Source: an uncultured Oscillospiraceae bacterium | GTDB lineage: Bacteria; Bacillota; Clostridia; Oscillospirales; Oscillospiraceae | Reading direction: 5' to 3' | Length of the DNA: 44,467 nucleotides | NCBI GenBank assembly: GCA_910587395.1 | Contig: CAJULJ010000021.1 | Coordinates: 1-44,467 of the forward strand | Shown: positions 33,029-40,978 of the stretch, piece by piece | How the letters are laid out: each line of letters begins with the position of its first letter | Position numbering within the stretch: position 1 is the first letter of the stretch | The notes under the pieces: generated by a model | Database searches by the model: none | Told to the model about the DNA's origin: nothing | The model's input: the letters and a program-made list of their open reading frames with translations, nothing else | Position numbers and translations under genes: made by a program

Positions 33029-35563
33029 TCAGCTGATGCTGACTACCTGATACCCGGCCTCCTCCACGGCAGCACGGATGGCGTCGTCGGATACATCACC
33101 GGTGACCACGGCGGTCTTGCTGTCCAGGTCCACGGTGGCAGACGCGCCGGGGATGCTGTTCAGCGCCTTGTCCACGTGGGCGCGGCAGTGCTGGCACATC
33201 ATGCCCTCAATGACAACCTTCTTTTCCATAGTGTTTTGTTCTCCTTTCATTTCAACGGCGGGAGCTCCGCCGGGTTTGACTTCCGAATGCGCCTGAATGC
33301 TCGGCTTGAAGAACCGCAGGCGCAGGGCGTTGGTCACCACGCACACCGAACTGAAGCTCATGGCGGCAGCGCCCAGCATAGGGCTGAGCTGGGGCCCGCC
33401 CCAGATGGCCAGCACCCCCGCCGCCACGGGAATGCAGATGGCGTTGTAGAAAAATGCCCAGAACAGATTCTGCTTTACGTTACGGATGGTGGCCCGGGAC
33501 AGCTCCACCGCTGTCACCGCATCCGCCAGGTCGCTTTTCATCAGCACGATGTCGGCGCTCTCGATGGCAACGTCCGCACCCGCGCCGATGGCAAGGCCCA
33601 CGTCCGCCCGGGCCAGGGCCGGGGCGTCGTTGATGCCGTCGCCCACCATGGCCACCTTCTCCCCCTGCTCCTGAAGGGCAGCAATCTGCCGCTCCTTGTC
33701 GGCGGGGAGCACCTCGGACACCACCTGAGTCAGGCCCAGCTCTTTGCCGATGGCCTCGGCGGTGCGCTTGTTGTCGCCGGTGAGCATGACCACCTTCAGG
33801 CCCAGCCTCTGGAAGCCCTCAATGGCGGCGCGGCTGGTCTCCTTCACCGTATCCGCCACGGCGATGATGCCCATGGGCCTGCCGTCCTCCACAAAGAACA
33901 GCGGAGTCTTGCCCTGCTTGGCCAACTCGTCCGCAATCATGGTGTCCTGTCTCAAATCCACCTTCGCGTCCGCCAGCATGGCGGCGTTACCCGCCAGATA
34001 ATCGGCACCCTGAATGGCTCCGCGCACACCTTTGCCGTGGACGGCCTGGAATTTCTCCACCGGACACAGAGGGATGTTCCGGTTTCCAGCCTCCTCCACG
34101 ATGGCCGCGCCCAGAGGGTGCTCGGAGGGCTTTTCCAACGAGGCCGCCACGCACAAAAGCTCCTCCGCAGTGGTCCTGCCCAGGGGGTACAAATCGGTAA
34201 CCTTGGGCTTGCCCTCGGTAACGGTGCCCGTTTTGTCCAGCACCACGGTGGTGACGGAGCGCAGGTTTTCCAGCCCCTCGGCAGACTTCACCAAAATGCC
34301 ATGTTCCGCTCCTTTGCCTGTGCCCACCATGATGGCCACGGGTGTGGCAAGCCCCAGCGCGCAGGGGCAGGAGATCACCAGCACCGCCACACCGGAGGTC
34401 AACGCCCGCTCCACAGAGCCGGTGGCGATGATCCAAACCACCGCCGTCACCAGCGCGATGGCCATCACCACGGGGACGAACACTCCCGCCACCTTGTCCG
34501 CCAGCTTGGCAATGGGGGCCTTGGAGGAGGCCGCCTCGTCCACCAGACGGATCATCTGGGCCAGGGTCGTGTCCTCCCCCACCCGGGTAGCCCGGAGGGT
34601 CAGCACGCCGGACTTGTTGATGGAGGCCGAGATTACCGTATCGCCGGGGCCCTTGTCCACCGGGATGGACTCGCCGGTGAGGGCGGACTCGTCCACCGAG
34701 GACGCGCCCTGCGTCACCACGCCGTCCACCGGCACCGAGCCGCCGGGACGCACCAACACCAGGTCCCCCGCCTGCACCTGCTCCACGGGCACCTCCACCT
34801 CTCCTCCGTCCCGCAGGACGGTGGCGGTTTTGGGCGTCAGATCCATGAGCCGGGCGATGGCCTGACCCGTCTTGCCCTTGGAGCGGGTCTCCAGGTATTT
34901 GCCCAAGGTAATCAGGGTAAGGATCATCCCCGCGGACTCAAAATACAGGTCCATGGAGTAGTGCATCACCAATTCCTCGTCCCCATGCCCCAAGCCCCAG
35001 CCGATGCAGTACAGGGCCGCGATGCCGTAAATGACGGCGGCGGCGGAGCCCACGGCGATCAGCGAGTCCATGTTGGGGGAGAGATGGAACAGCGTTTTGA
35101 AGCCCACCCGGTAATACTTCTGGTTGATAACCATGATGGGCACCGTCAGCAGGAACAGGGTCAGCGCATAGGTCATGGCATTTTCCGTACCGTGGAAGAA
35201 ATGAGGAATGGGCCAGCCCATCATATGGCCCATGGACAGGTAAAACAGCGGGATCAGGAACACAAAGGAGGAAATGAGCCTCGCCTTCATGTTCTTCAAA
35301 TCGTCCTCCATGGCGTTGGCCGCAGGCTTGGCCTGGGCCGTGCCCTGGCCTGCAGCGGCGGGCAGGGACGCGCCGTACCCCGCCTTCTCCACGGCGGATA
35401 CGATCTGCTCCGGGGTCAGCGCCCCGTCCCAGTCCACCACCATAGAACCGCCCAGCAGGTTGACGTTGACCTCGCACACGCCGTCCAGCTTTCGCACCGC
35501 CTTATCCACATGGGCGGAGCAGGCGGAGCAGGTCATGCCGGTGACGGTAAATTTTTGCTTCAT
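33029..35563 (-). CDS. copA: Copper-exporting P1B ATPase with C-terminal CopZ-like domain
   Basis: An 844-residue membrane pump exporting Cu(I). An N-terminal heavy-metal domain (GMTCSAC, Cys12/Cys15) is followed by transmembrane helices with the CPC ion site (ISCPCALGLATP), the actuator TGES, phosphorylation site DKTGT, the SEHPLGAA metal-ATPase His-Pro, and GDGINDAP. A second heavy-metal domain (GMMCQHC, Cys790/Cys793) is attached at the very C-terminus, where CopA proteins usually have none; it looks like a fused CopZ chaperone. ATG 35563 follows GAGGTGA; an in-frame extension upstream has no ribosome site. Second gene of the csoR operon, 31 bp after csoR. Confidence 0.96.
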   Translation of the reverse strand: MKQKFTVTGMTCSACSAHVDKAVRKLDGVCEVNVNLLGGSMVVDWDGALTPEQIVSAVEKAGYGASLPAAAGQGTAQAKPAANAMEDDLKNMKARLISSFVFLIPLFYLSMGHMMGWPIPHFFHGTENAMTYALTLFLLTVPIMVINQKYYRVGFKTLFHLSPNMDSLIAVGSAAAVIYGIAALYCIGWGLGHGDEELVMHYSMDLYFESAGMILTLITLGKYLETRSKGKTGQAIARLMDLTPKTATVLRDGGEVEVPVEQVQAGDLVLVRPGGSVPVDGVVTQGASSVDESALTGESIPVDKGPGDTVISASINKSGVLTLRATRVGEDTTLAQMIRLVDEAASSKAPIAKLADKVAGVFVPVVMAIALVTAVVWIIATGSVERALTSGVAVLVISCPCALGLATPVAIMVGTGKGAEHGILVKSAEGLENLRSVTTVVLDKTGTVTEGKPKVTDLYPLGRTTAEELLCVAASLEKPSEHPLGAAIVEEAGNRNIPLCPVEKFQAVHGKGVRGAIQGADYLAGNAAMLADAKVDLRQDTMIADELAKQGKTPLFFVEDGRPMGIIAVADTVKETSRAAIEGFQRLGLKVVMLTGDNKRTAEAIGKELGLTQVVSEVLPADKERQIAALQEQGEKVAMVGDGINDAPALARADVGLAIGAGADVAIESADIVLMKSDLADAVTAVELSRATIRNVKQNLFWAFFYNAICIPVAAGVLAIWGGPQLSPMLGAAAMSFSSVCVVTNALRLRFFKPSIQAHSEVKPGGAPAVEMKGEQNTMEKKVVIEGMMCQHCRAHVDKALNSIPGASATVDLDSKTAVVTGDVSDDAIRAAVEEAGYQVVSIS
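33227..33247 (-). promoter_or_regulatory. Internal ribosome site and in-frame start for a CopZ-like domain
   Basis: Within copA, AAAGGAG (33247-33241) precedes an in-frame ATG (33229-33227) by 11 nt. Starting there would yield a free 66-residue CopZ-like chaperone (33029-33229) with the GMMCQHC site. Suggests two products from one gene: pump plus chaperone. Confidence 0.5.
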
Positions 35564-35594
35564 GAATCGTTCACCTCGCTTGAAAACATGCCTT

Positions 35595-35855
35595 TTATAG
35601 TATCTTCCCCAGGGCATTCACCAATTCGTCGATCTTGTCCGACCGCTCCTGGTCGCTTTTGGCGTTCTCCACACAGTGCTTCAGGTGGGCCGTCAGAATC
35701 TCCCTGTTGGCCCGCCTCAGCATGGCGTCGGCGGCAGCGACCTGCTGGGAAACGTCCATGCAGTAGCGGTCCTCCTCCACCATTTTGATGATGCCGTCAA
35801 TCTGTCCACGGGCCGTTTTCAGCAGTCTAAGCACCGTCTTTTGGTCAGCCATCAT
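35595..35855 (-). CDS. csoR: Copper-sensing repressor CsoR
   Basis: An 86-residue all-helical regulator of the CsoR/RcnR family. The Cu(I) ligands Cys32, His57 and Cys61 have the spacing (25 and 4) of known CsoR proteins. ATG 35855 follows GGGAGG by 8 nt; an in-frame TTG at 35876 has no ribosome site. Binding copper releases DNA and induces the operon. It is the first gene before copA. Confidence 0.95.
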   Translation of the reverse strand: MMADQKTVLRLLKTARGQIDGIIKMVEEDRYCMDVSQQVAAADAMLRRANREILTAHLKHCVENAKSDQERSDKIDELVNALGKIL

Positions 35856-35881
35856 AAGCAACGCCTCCCGCTTCAATATAC

Positions 35882-35931
35882 ACCCCCCTGGGGGGTAGTG
35901 TCATCCTATCATATTACTGAGCGTTTGTCAA
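35882..35931 (-). promoter_or_regulatory. csoR-copA promoter and CsoR operator
   Basis: On the minus strand TTGACA (35931-35926), 17 bp, TAGGAT (35908-35903). The GC palindrome ACCCCCCTGGGGGGT (35882-35896) lies over the predicted transcription start, the classic CsoR operator type. Repression by blocking initiation is expected. Confidence 0.8.
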
Positions 35932-35932
35932 C

Positions 35933-35964
35933 AAAAAATTCCCGGGCTGTCCCGGGAATTTTTT
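35933..35964 (-). terminator. Terminator after the thioesterase gene
   Basis: A 14-bp stem (35933-35946 with 35951-35964), CTGT loop, with A/T-rich flanks giving a T run on the minus strand. Its edge lies only 1 bp from the csoR -35 element. It isolates the copper operon from the thioesterase gene upstream. Confidence 0.8.
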
Positions 35965-35967
35965 TGC

Positions 35968-36360
35968 TTATTTTTCCAGCTTTGCCTGGGCGCGGGCCAG
36001 GAACTTTTCCGTCTTAATAACAAACCGCTCGTGGGTTCCCCCGCCAATCCTCCCAGCCTCGTCATAGGCGGCCACAGTAAAGGCCAGCTTCCGGCCCTCC
36101 ACAGAGGTGACCTCCGCCTCTGCCCACACCTTCATGCCGATGGGCGTGGCGGCGTCATGGGTCACGTCCAGACGGGTGCCCACCGTGCCCTCGTCCGCGG
36201 ACAGCGCCCCCTGCACCGCCTGGACGGCGGCGTTTTCCATCAGCGCAATCATCCACGGCGTGGCAAACACGGGCACCAGCCCGGAGCCCGCCGCCTGTGC
36301 GGTGTTTTCCTGTACGACCACGGTTTCGGCGCGGCCCTTCATTCCAATCTCAATAGGCAT
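35968..36360 (-). CDS. FlK-type hotdog thioesterase
   Basis: A 130-residue hotdog protein. Thr34 (in VFATPWMIALMENAA), Glu42 and His68 (in GTRLDVTHDAATPIG) have the same spacing as the Thr/Glu/His catalytic set of fluoroacetyl-CoA thioesterase FlK. It is common in gut Clostridia, where the natural acyl-CoA substrate is unknown; no fluoroacetate role should be assumed. ATG 36360 follows GGAGG by 7 nt. Confidence 0.88.
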   Translation of the reverse strand: MPIEIGMKGRAETVVVQENTAQAAGSGLVPVFATPWMIALMENAAVQAVQGALSADEGTVGTRLDVTHDAATPIGMKVWAEAEVTSVEGRKLAFTVAAYDEAGRIGGGTHERFVIKTEKFLARAQAKLEK

Positions 36361-36391
36361 AGCAATTCCTCCGCATTTTATGGTTACACTA

Positions 36392-36420
36392 AGCATACAC
36401 CATTCCGGCGGGTTTGGCAA
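36392..36420 (-). promoter_or_regulatory. Promoter of the thioesterase gene
   Basis: On the minus strand TTGCCA (36420-36415), 17 bp, TATGCT (36397-36392). It is divergent from the regulator promoter 28 bp away. Confidence 0.5.
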
Positions 36421-36447
36421 TTTAAAAATATCTTCAAACCTTTTTTC

Positions 36448-36476
36448 TTGAACCTCTCCCCTGTTCTTCGTATAAT
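36448..36476 (+). promoter_or_regulatory. Promoter of the response regulator gene
   Basis: TTGAAC at 36448-36453, 17 bp, TATAAT at 36471-36476: near-consensus, so basal expression of the regulator is likely. Confidence 0.7.
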
Positions 36477-36507
36477 AATAAAAACACACTGGAGGGTCGA
36501 GAATTAC

Positions 36508-37185
36508 ATGAAGCACATTCTGGTCATCGACGACGACATTTACATCGGAAATTTGCTGCAAGAGGCTTTGGAGGCCGAGGGCTACCGGGTCAGCCGGGCC
36601 TACTCCGGCACCGAGGCCGTTCTGACCCTGGACCACACCCGGCCCGACCTGGCCCTGCTGGACCTAATGCTTCCGGGGCTGTCCGGAGAGGAGGTGCTTC
36701 CCCGTCTGGCGGGCATCCCTGTCATCGTGGTCAGCGCCAGGGCCGACGTGGACAGTAAGACCACCCTGCTTCTGGGCGGCGCGGCGGACTACGTGACCAA
36801 GCCCTTCGTTCTGCGGGAGCTTCTGGCCCGGGTGGCGGTGCGGCTGCGGGAAGCCTCCGCTCAGAGAGGAGGGACGCTCGCCTTTCAAAATCTGCGGCTG
36901 GATTCGGACACCCGCTCGGTGCGGGCAGACGGCGAGGAGGTGCGGCTCACCCGGACGGAGTACGCCATTTTAAAACTGCTGATGCAGAACCCTGCCCAAG
37001 TGGTCACCAAATCTGCCCTGCTGGACCGCATTTCCCGGGACACGCCGGACTGTACGGAGAGTTCCCTGAAAACCCATATGAGCAATCTGCGCAAAAAGCT
37101 TCGGGACGCCGGGGGCGGAGACTGCATCGAATCGGTGTGGGGTATTGGATTCAAAATGCGCACATTAGGAGGAAGCCATGGCTGA
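36508..37185 (+). CDS. OmpR/PhoB-family response regulator
   Basis: A 225-residue regulator. The receiver domain has the acidic pocket IDDD (8-10), phospho-acceptor Asp52 (ALLDLMLPG), Ser76 and Lys98 (YVTKPF). The winged-helix domain (about 130-220) ends IESVWGIGFKM. GGAGGG precedes the ATG. Its likely kinase partner is encoded 3.8 kb downstream, after the transporter genes. The last 8 bp overlap the TfoX-type gene. Confidence 0.95.
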   Translation: MKHILVIDDDIYIGNLLQEALEAEGYRVSRAYSGTEAVLTLDHTRPDLALLDLMLPGLSGEEVLPRLAGIPVIVVSARADVDSKTTLLLGGAADYVTKPFVLRELLARVAVRLREASAQRGGTLAFQNLRLDSDTRSVRADGEEVRLTRTEYAILKLLMQNPAQVVTKSALLDRISRDTPDCTESSLKTHMSNLRKKLRDAGGGDCIESVWGIGFKMRTLGGSHG

Positions 37186-37435
37186 ATTGACGTCTATGAG
37201 GAACATCGGAGCAGAGATGGCGCGAAAGCTCACCGCCGTGGGCATCGACACCCCGGAAAAGCTGGCGGAGGCAGGCTCCAAGGAGGCGTTTTTTCGCATC
37301 AAGACCGTATTTCCCCAGGTCTGCCTGGTCCACCTGTACGCCCTGGAGGGCGCGCTCCAAGACGTGGAATTCAACAGCCTCTCCAAGCACACGAAGCAGG
37401 AACTGAAGGAATTCAGCGACCGCCTCAAAGGATAG
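37178..37435 (+). CDS. TfoX C-terminal-domain protein
   Basis: An 85-residue helix-hairpin-helix protein (LTSMRNIGAEMARKLTAVGIDTPEKLAEAG ... FFRI) matching the TfoX C-terminal domain without the N-terminal half. Such stand-alone proteins are common in Bacillota; a role in competence is not implied. GGAGGAAG is inside the regulator gene, which it overlaps by 8 bp. Confidence 0.88.
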   Translation: MAELTSMRNIGAEMARKLTAVGIDTPEKLAEAGSKEAFFRIKTVFPQVCLVHLYALEGALQDVEFNSLSKHTKQELKEFSDRLKG

Positions 37436-37453
37436 CCCACAAAATCTCAACCA

Positions 37454-37502
37454 TTTCTGAACTGTTTCCTTGACCGCTTTCTGAACGTTTTTTTGCTATT
37501 CT
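37454..37502 (+). promoter_or_regulatory. Candidate regulator site and promoter before the ABC genes
   Basis: TTTCTGAAC occurs twice, at 37454-37462 and 37478-37486, in the same direction and 24 bp apart, just before a possible -10 TATTCT (37497-37502). No good -35 is at the right distance. Direct repeats before an activator-type promoter are usual for OmpR-family regulators, so the adjacent regulator may control the transporter from here. Confidence 0.45.
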
Positions 37503-37533
37503 CAAGGCATCCCAAGGAAACGGAGACTTTTTT

Positions 37534-38448
37534 ATGGAATACGTACTTGTCACCCAGGGCCTGTCCAAGCATTACAAGGACTTCAAGGCCCTGGACGGAT
37601 TGACCATGCATGTGCCCAAGGGCAGCATTTACGGCTTTGTGGGCCGCAACGGCGCGGGCAAGACCACCCTGATCCGGCTCATCTGCGGCTTGCAGGCTCC
37701 TACGGCGGGCGCCTATACCCTGTACGGCGCCGACAGCAATCAGAAGGACATCGCCAACCTCCGCCGCCGCATGGGCGCGGTGGTGGAAACCCCGTCCATC
37801 TACCTGGACCTGACCGCCGAGGACAATTTGAAGGAGCAGTTCCGGGTGCTGGGGGTGCCGTCCGACGACGGCATCCCTGATCTGCTCAAGCTGGTGGGGC
37901 TGGAGGACACGGGAAAGAAAAAGGCCCGCAATTTCTCTCTGGGCATGAAGCAGCGGCTGGGCATCGCCGTGGCCCTGGCCGGGGACCCGGACTTTCTGGT
38001 GCTGGACGAGCCGGTGAACGGCCTGGACCCCCAGGGCATCATCGAGATCCGGGAGCTGATCCTGAAGCTGAACCGGGAGCGGCGCATCACGGTGCTCATC
38101 TCCTCCCACATTCTGGACGAGCTGTCCAAGCTGGCTACCCACTACGGCTTTATCGACTCGGGCCGCATCGTCAAGGAGCTGTCCGCCCGGGAGCTGGAGG
38201 CCGCCTGCCGCAAGTGCCTGCGGGTGGAGGTCACCGACACCCGGGCCTTGGCGCGGGTTCTGGACCAGATGGGAGTGGACTACAAGATTCTGGACGATGG
38301 GCAGGCGGACCTGTACGCCCAGATGAACATCTCCCAGCTCAGCCGGGCGCTGGACGGGGAGGGCTGCGAGCTGCTCAGCGCCCAGGAGCGGGACGAAAGC
38401 CTGGAGAGCTACTTCGTCAACCTGGTGGGAGGTGACTCCCATGCGTAA
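37534..38448 (+). CDS. ABC transporter ATP-binding protein
   Basis: A 304-residue ATPase. Walker A GRNGAGKTT (about 38-46), signature NFSLGMKQRLGIA, Walker B FLVLDEPVNGLDPQG, and switch His in SSHILDEL. The C-terminal 75 residues form the extension seen in BcrA/LanF-type ATPases. It ends with an 8-bp overlap onto the first permease gene. Confidence 0.94.
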   Translation: MEYVLVTQGLSKHYKDFKALDGLTMHVPKGSIYGFVGRNGAGKTTLIRLICGLQAPTAGAYTLYGADSNQKDIANLRRRMGAVVETPSIYLDLTAEDNLKEQFRVLGVPSDDGIPDLLKLVGLEDTGKKKARNFSLGMKQRLGIAVALAGDPDFLVLDEPVNGLDPQGIIEIRELILKLNRERRITVLISSHILDELSKLATHYGFIDSGRIVKELSARELEAACRKCLRVEVTDTRALARVLDQMGVDYKILDDGQADLYAQMNISQLSRALDGEGCELLSAQERDESLESYFVNLVGGDSHA

Positions 38449-39280
38449 CCTGCTGAGCGCCAACCTCCTGCGGTTGAGAAAAAGTATGCTGTTCTGGGGC
38501 TGTCTCATTTTGATGCTCCTGTTAGGGGCGGGCTTCACCCTCCAGCGCTATTGGGAACAGATCGCCTATGCCGAGTTCGGCCAGCTCTCTTATTTGGATG
38601 AGGTGCTTTTCCGCCATGGCCTGCTGATCGGCATTGTGACGGCGTTATTCGTCCCCATGTTTTTCGGCATAGAGTACAGTGATGGGGCTATCCGAAACAA
38701 AATGGTGGTGGGGCACTCCCGCCTGTCCATCTACTTCGCCAACCTCATCACCGCTGCAGCCTCCTCCCTCGCATTCTGTGCGGCCTATATCCTGGCGGTG
38801 CTGGCCCTCGGTGTGCCCCTGCTCAATGGCGTCCGGCTGACCGCAGTCCAGTGTGCGCTTCTTATGCTGGGGACGTTGGTGTTGTCGGCAGCGTTCTCTG
38901 CGCTGTATATCTTTGTAGCCATGCTGTGCGCCCGCAAGGCCGCATCGGCGGTGGTGTGCATTTTAGGTGTGTTTCTCCTGCTGTTCGCAGGCATCTATAT
39001 CAGCGCGCGGCTCAGTGCCCCGGAATTTCTGACTGAATATTCCATCGCCGACGATGGACAGGTCGTAGAGGAAGAACCGGAGCCAAACCCCCAGTACCCA
39101 CGGGGGTTGGAGCGGGAGGTGTACCAGTTCCTGTACGACTTCCTTCCCGGGTGCCAGTCCATCCAGTACGGTGACATGAGCGCGGAAAACCCAGCGCTTC
39201 TGGCGGCATACTCGCTGATCATCCTTACAGTATCCACCGGGGCCGGGGCGGCGCTGTTCCGGCGGAAGGATTTGAAGTAG
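38441..39280 (+). CDS. ABC-2 permease 1
   Basis: A 279-residue membrane protein with about six helices, N-terminal MRNLLSANLLRLRKSMLFW, and the EYSDGAIRNKMVVGHSR cytoplasmic motif of the BcrB/LanG permease group. A large loop lies before the last helix and it ends FRRKDLK. ATG 38441 is chosen after GGGAGG, with 8-bp overlap onto the ATPase gene. It resembles permease 3 most closely. Confidence 0.88.
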   Translation: MRNLLSANLLRLRKSMLFWGCLILMLLLGAGFTLQRYWEQIAYAEFGQLSYLDEVLFRHGLLIGIVTALFVPMFFGIEYSDGAIRNKMVVGHSRLSIYFANLITAAASSLAFCAAYILAVLALGVPLLNGVRLTAVQCALLMLGTLVLSAAFSALYIFVAMLCARKAASAVVCILGVFLLLFAGIYISARLSAPEFLTEYSIADDGQVVEEEPEPNPQYPRGLEREVYQFLYDFLPGCQSIQYGDMSAENPALLAAYSLIILTVSTGAGAALFRRKDLK

Positions 39281-39288
39281 GTAGCTGT

Positions 39289-40137
39289 ATGGTTAATTTA
39301 CTTTCAGCGGGATTTCTGCGCCTGTGGCGAAGCCGCAGCTTTTGGGTGTGCCTGGGTGTTATGGCCGGAGTGGGCGTGTTCGAGGCTGTGTCTGGCTGGC
39401 GGGCCATGATGGACTTCCGCAGCTCTGGCGTGGCGGACGCTATAGTGAGCCTGGATTCCCGGTATTTCATCTTTCCTTTCCTGTCCGGCATCCTTCTGTC
39501 CCCTTTCTGCGCCCTGTTCACAGGCGCAGAGTATAGTGACGGGACCATCCGCAACAAGCTGTCCGTCGGCCACACCCGGGCGGCGGTTTACTTTTCCAAT
39601 CTGGTCCTATGTGTTACTGCCGGGATTCTATTCTGTTTAGGATATATTGCGGCGGTTCTGGCGGCTGGCTTTCCTCTGCTGGGGCCTATGCGCACTCCAT
39701 TCCCTGTTGTGTTGTGGTACACTTTCTGTGCCGTGGCCATGACCTCCGCTCTGGCCGCGCTGTTTACTATGATAGCCATGCTTTGCCAGAGCAAGGCCAT
39801 AACAGCCGTAATATGTATTTTTCTGGCCTACTTCCTGCTGTTCCTGGGCATCTACCTCAATAACCGGCTGAGCGAACCAGAGACATACCCAGAACAGCAG
39901 TATGTTCAGGACGGGCAGATCGTCACGGCTGCGGCCCACCCCAACCCCAATTATGTTCGAGGGGGGAAACGGGCGGTCTATCAATTTCTTTACGACCTGC
40001 CCGGCTGTCAGGCAGTCCAACTGGCCACCACCATCGACACCGGAGCGCCGCCCCGCCTGCCACTGTATTCCCTGGCCGCTGTTCTCCTGTCCACAGGGAG
40101 CGGAATCCTCCTGTTCCGTCGAAAAAATTTGAAATGA
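39289..40137 (+). CDS. ABC-2 permease 2
   Basis: A 282-residue paralogue with the motif EYSDGTIRNKLSVGHTR and ending FRRKNLK. It diverges from permeases 1 and 3 at the N-terminus (MVNLLSAGFLRLWRSRSFW). The ribosome site is weak (GTAGGTAG), so translation may depend on the gene before it. Its loop has AHPNPNYVRGGKRAVYQFLYDLPGC, as in the others. Confidence 0.87.
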   Translation: MVNLLSAGFLRLWRSRSFWVCLGVMAGVGVFEAVSGWRAMMDFRSSGVADAIVSLDSRYFIFPFLSGILLSPFCALFTGAEYSDGTIRNKLSVGHTRAAVYFSNLVLCVTAGILFCLGYIAAVLAAGFPLLGPMRTPFPVVLWYTFCAVAMTSALAALFTMIAMLCQSKAITAVICIFLAYFLLFLGIYLNNRLSEPETYPEQQYVQDGQIVTAAAHPNPNYVRGGKRAVYQFLYDLPGCQAVQLATTIDTGAPPRLPLYSLAAVLLSTGSGILLFRRKNLK

Positions 40138-40147
40138 GGTGGGCGGC

Positions 40148-40969
40148 ATGAGGAATTTGTTGTCCGCAAACTTTCTTCGGCTGAGAAAGAGCGCACTGTT
40201 TTGGGGGCTGCTCCTGCTGCTCTTTGGTCTGGGCATGTTATTCACCCTGCACCGTGTTAAGGAACAGGCGCAATGGGGCGCACATTTTTACCTGACCGTT
40301 GACCTGTTCACCTACGCACTGTTCCTGGGCTTTGGGATGGCGGCATTCATCCCCCTGTTCTTCGGCGCAGAGTACAGCGACGGCGCTATCCGCAACAAGC
40401 TGGTCATAGGGCATTCCCGCTGGGCCATCTACCTGTCCCATCTGGTTACAAGCGTGGTCGTAGCCCTATCCGCCGCTGCGGCCTATCTGGCTCCGGTGCT
40501 TGCCATCGGCCTTTTTGTCTATGAGCCCCCAAATATGGACGCGGGCACCTTCCTGCTGATCCTGTTGGGAAGCCTTGTGCTGCTGGCGGCCTACTGCGCC
40601 CTATACACCTTCGTGGTGATGAATTGCAGCCGGAAAAGCGCGGCGGCGGTGATCTGCCTGGTGGGGATGCTGGTGCTCTACGTGGCGGCAGGCAACATCG
40701 AAGTCCCTCTGATGCACCCGGAATATATGTCTATGGAGGTCACGGATTCCGGCGAGATCATTCCCGGAGAACCCAACCCCCGCTATGTGGGCGGCGCGGC
40801 GCGGGACGTGCTGGAAACCCTCCACGACCTCCTGCCCACCGGGCAGTCCCTCCAATATATGCGGGCGGACGTGGCCCATCCGGCCCGGCTTCCTCTGTAC
40901 TCCCTGGTGGATATCCTTGTGTTTACTGCCGCCGGTGCAACCTTGTTCCGCAAAAAAGACCTGAAATGA
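40148..40969 (+). CDS. ABC-2 permease 3
   Basis: A 273-residue paralogue beginning MRNLLSANFLRLRKSALFW and carrying EYSDGAIRNKLVIGHSR. GAGGTGGG precedes ATG 40148. The three permeases probably arose by tandem duplication and may form alternative heterodimers around one ATPase. Confidence 0.87.
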   Translation: MRNLLSANFLRLRKSALFWGLLLLLFGLGMLFTLHRVKEQAQWGAHFYLTVDLFTYALFLGFGMAAFIPLFFGAEYSDGAIRNKLVIGHSRWAIYLSHLVTSVVVALSAAAAYLAPVLAIGLFVYEPPNMDAGTFLLILLGSLVLLAAYCALYTFVVMNCSRKSAAAVICLVGMLVLYVAAGNIEVPLMHPEYMSMEVTDSGEIIPGEPNPRYVGGAARDVLETLHDLLPTGQSLQYMRADVAHPARLPLYSLVDILVFTAAGATLFRKKDLK

Positions 40970-40978
40970 GGTGAACCC

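Noticed and set aside
35968..36360. Fluoroacetate resistance function for the FlK-like protein
   Set aside because: The catalytic residues match, but homologues are widespread in gut bacteria and the fluoroacetyl specificity determinants cannot be verified here.
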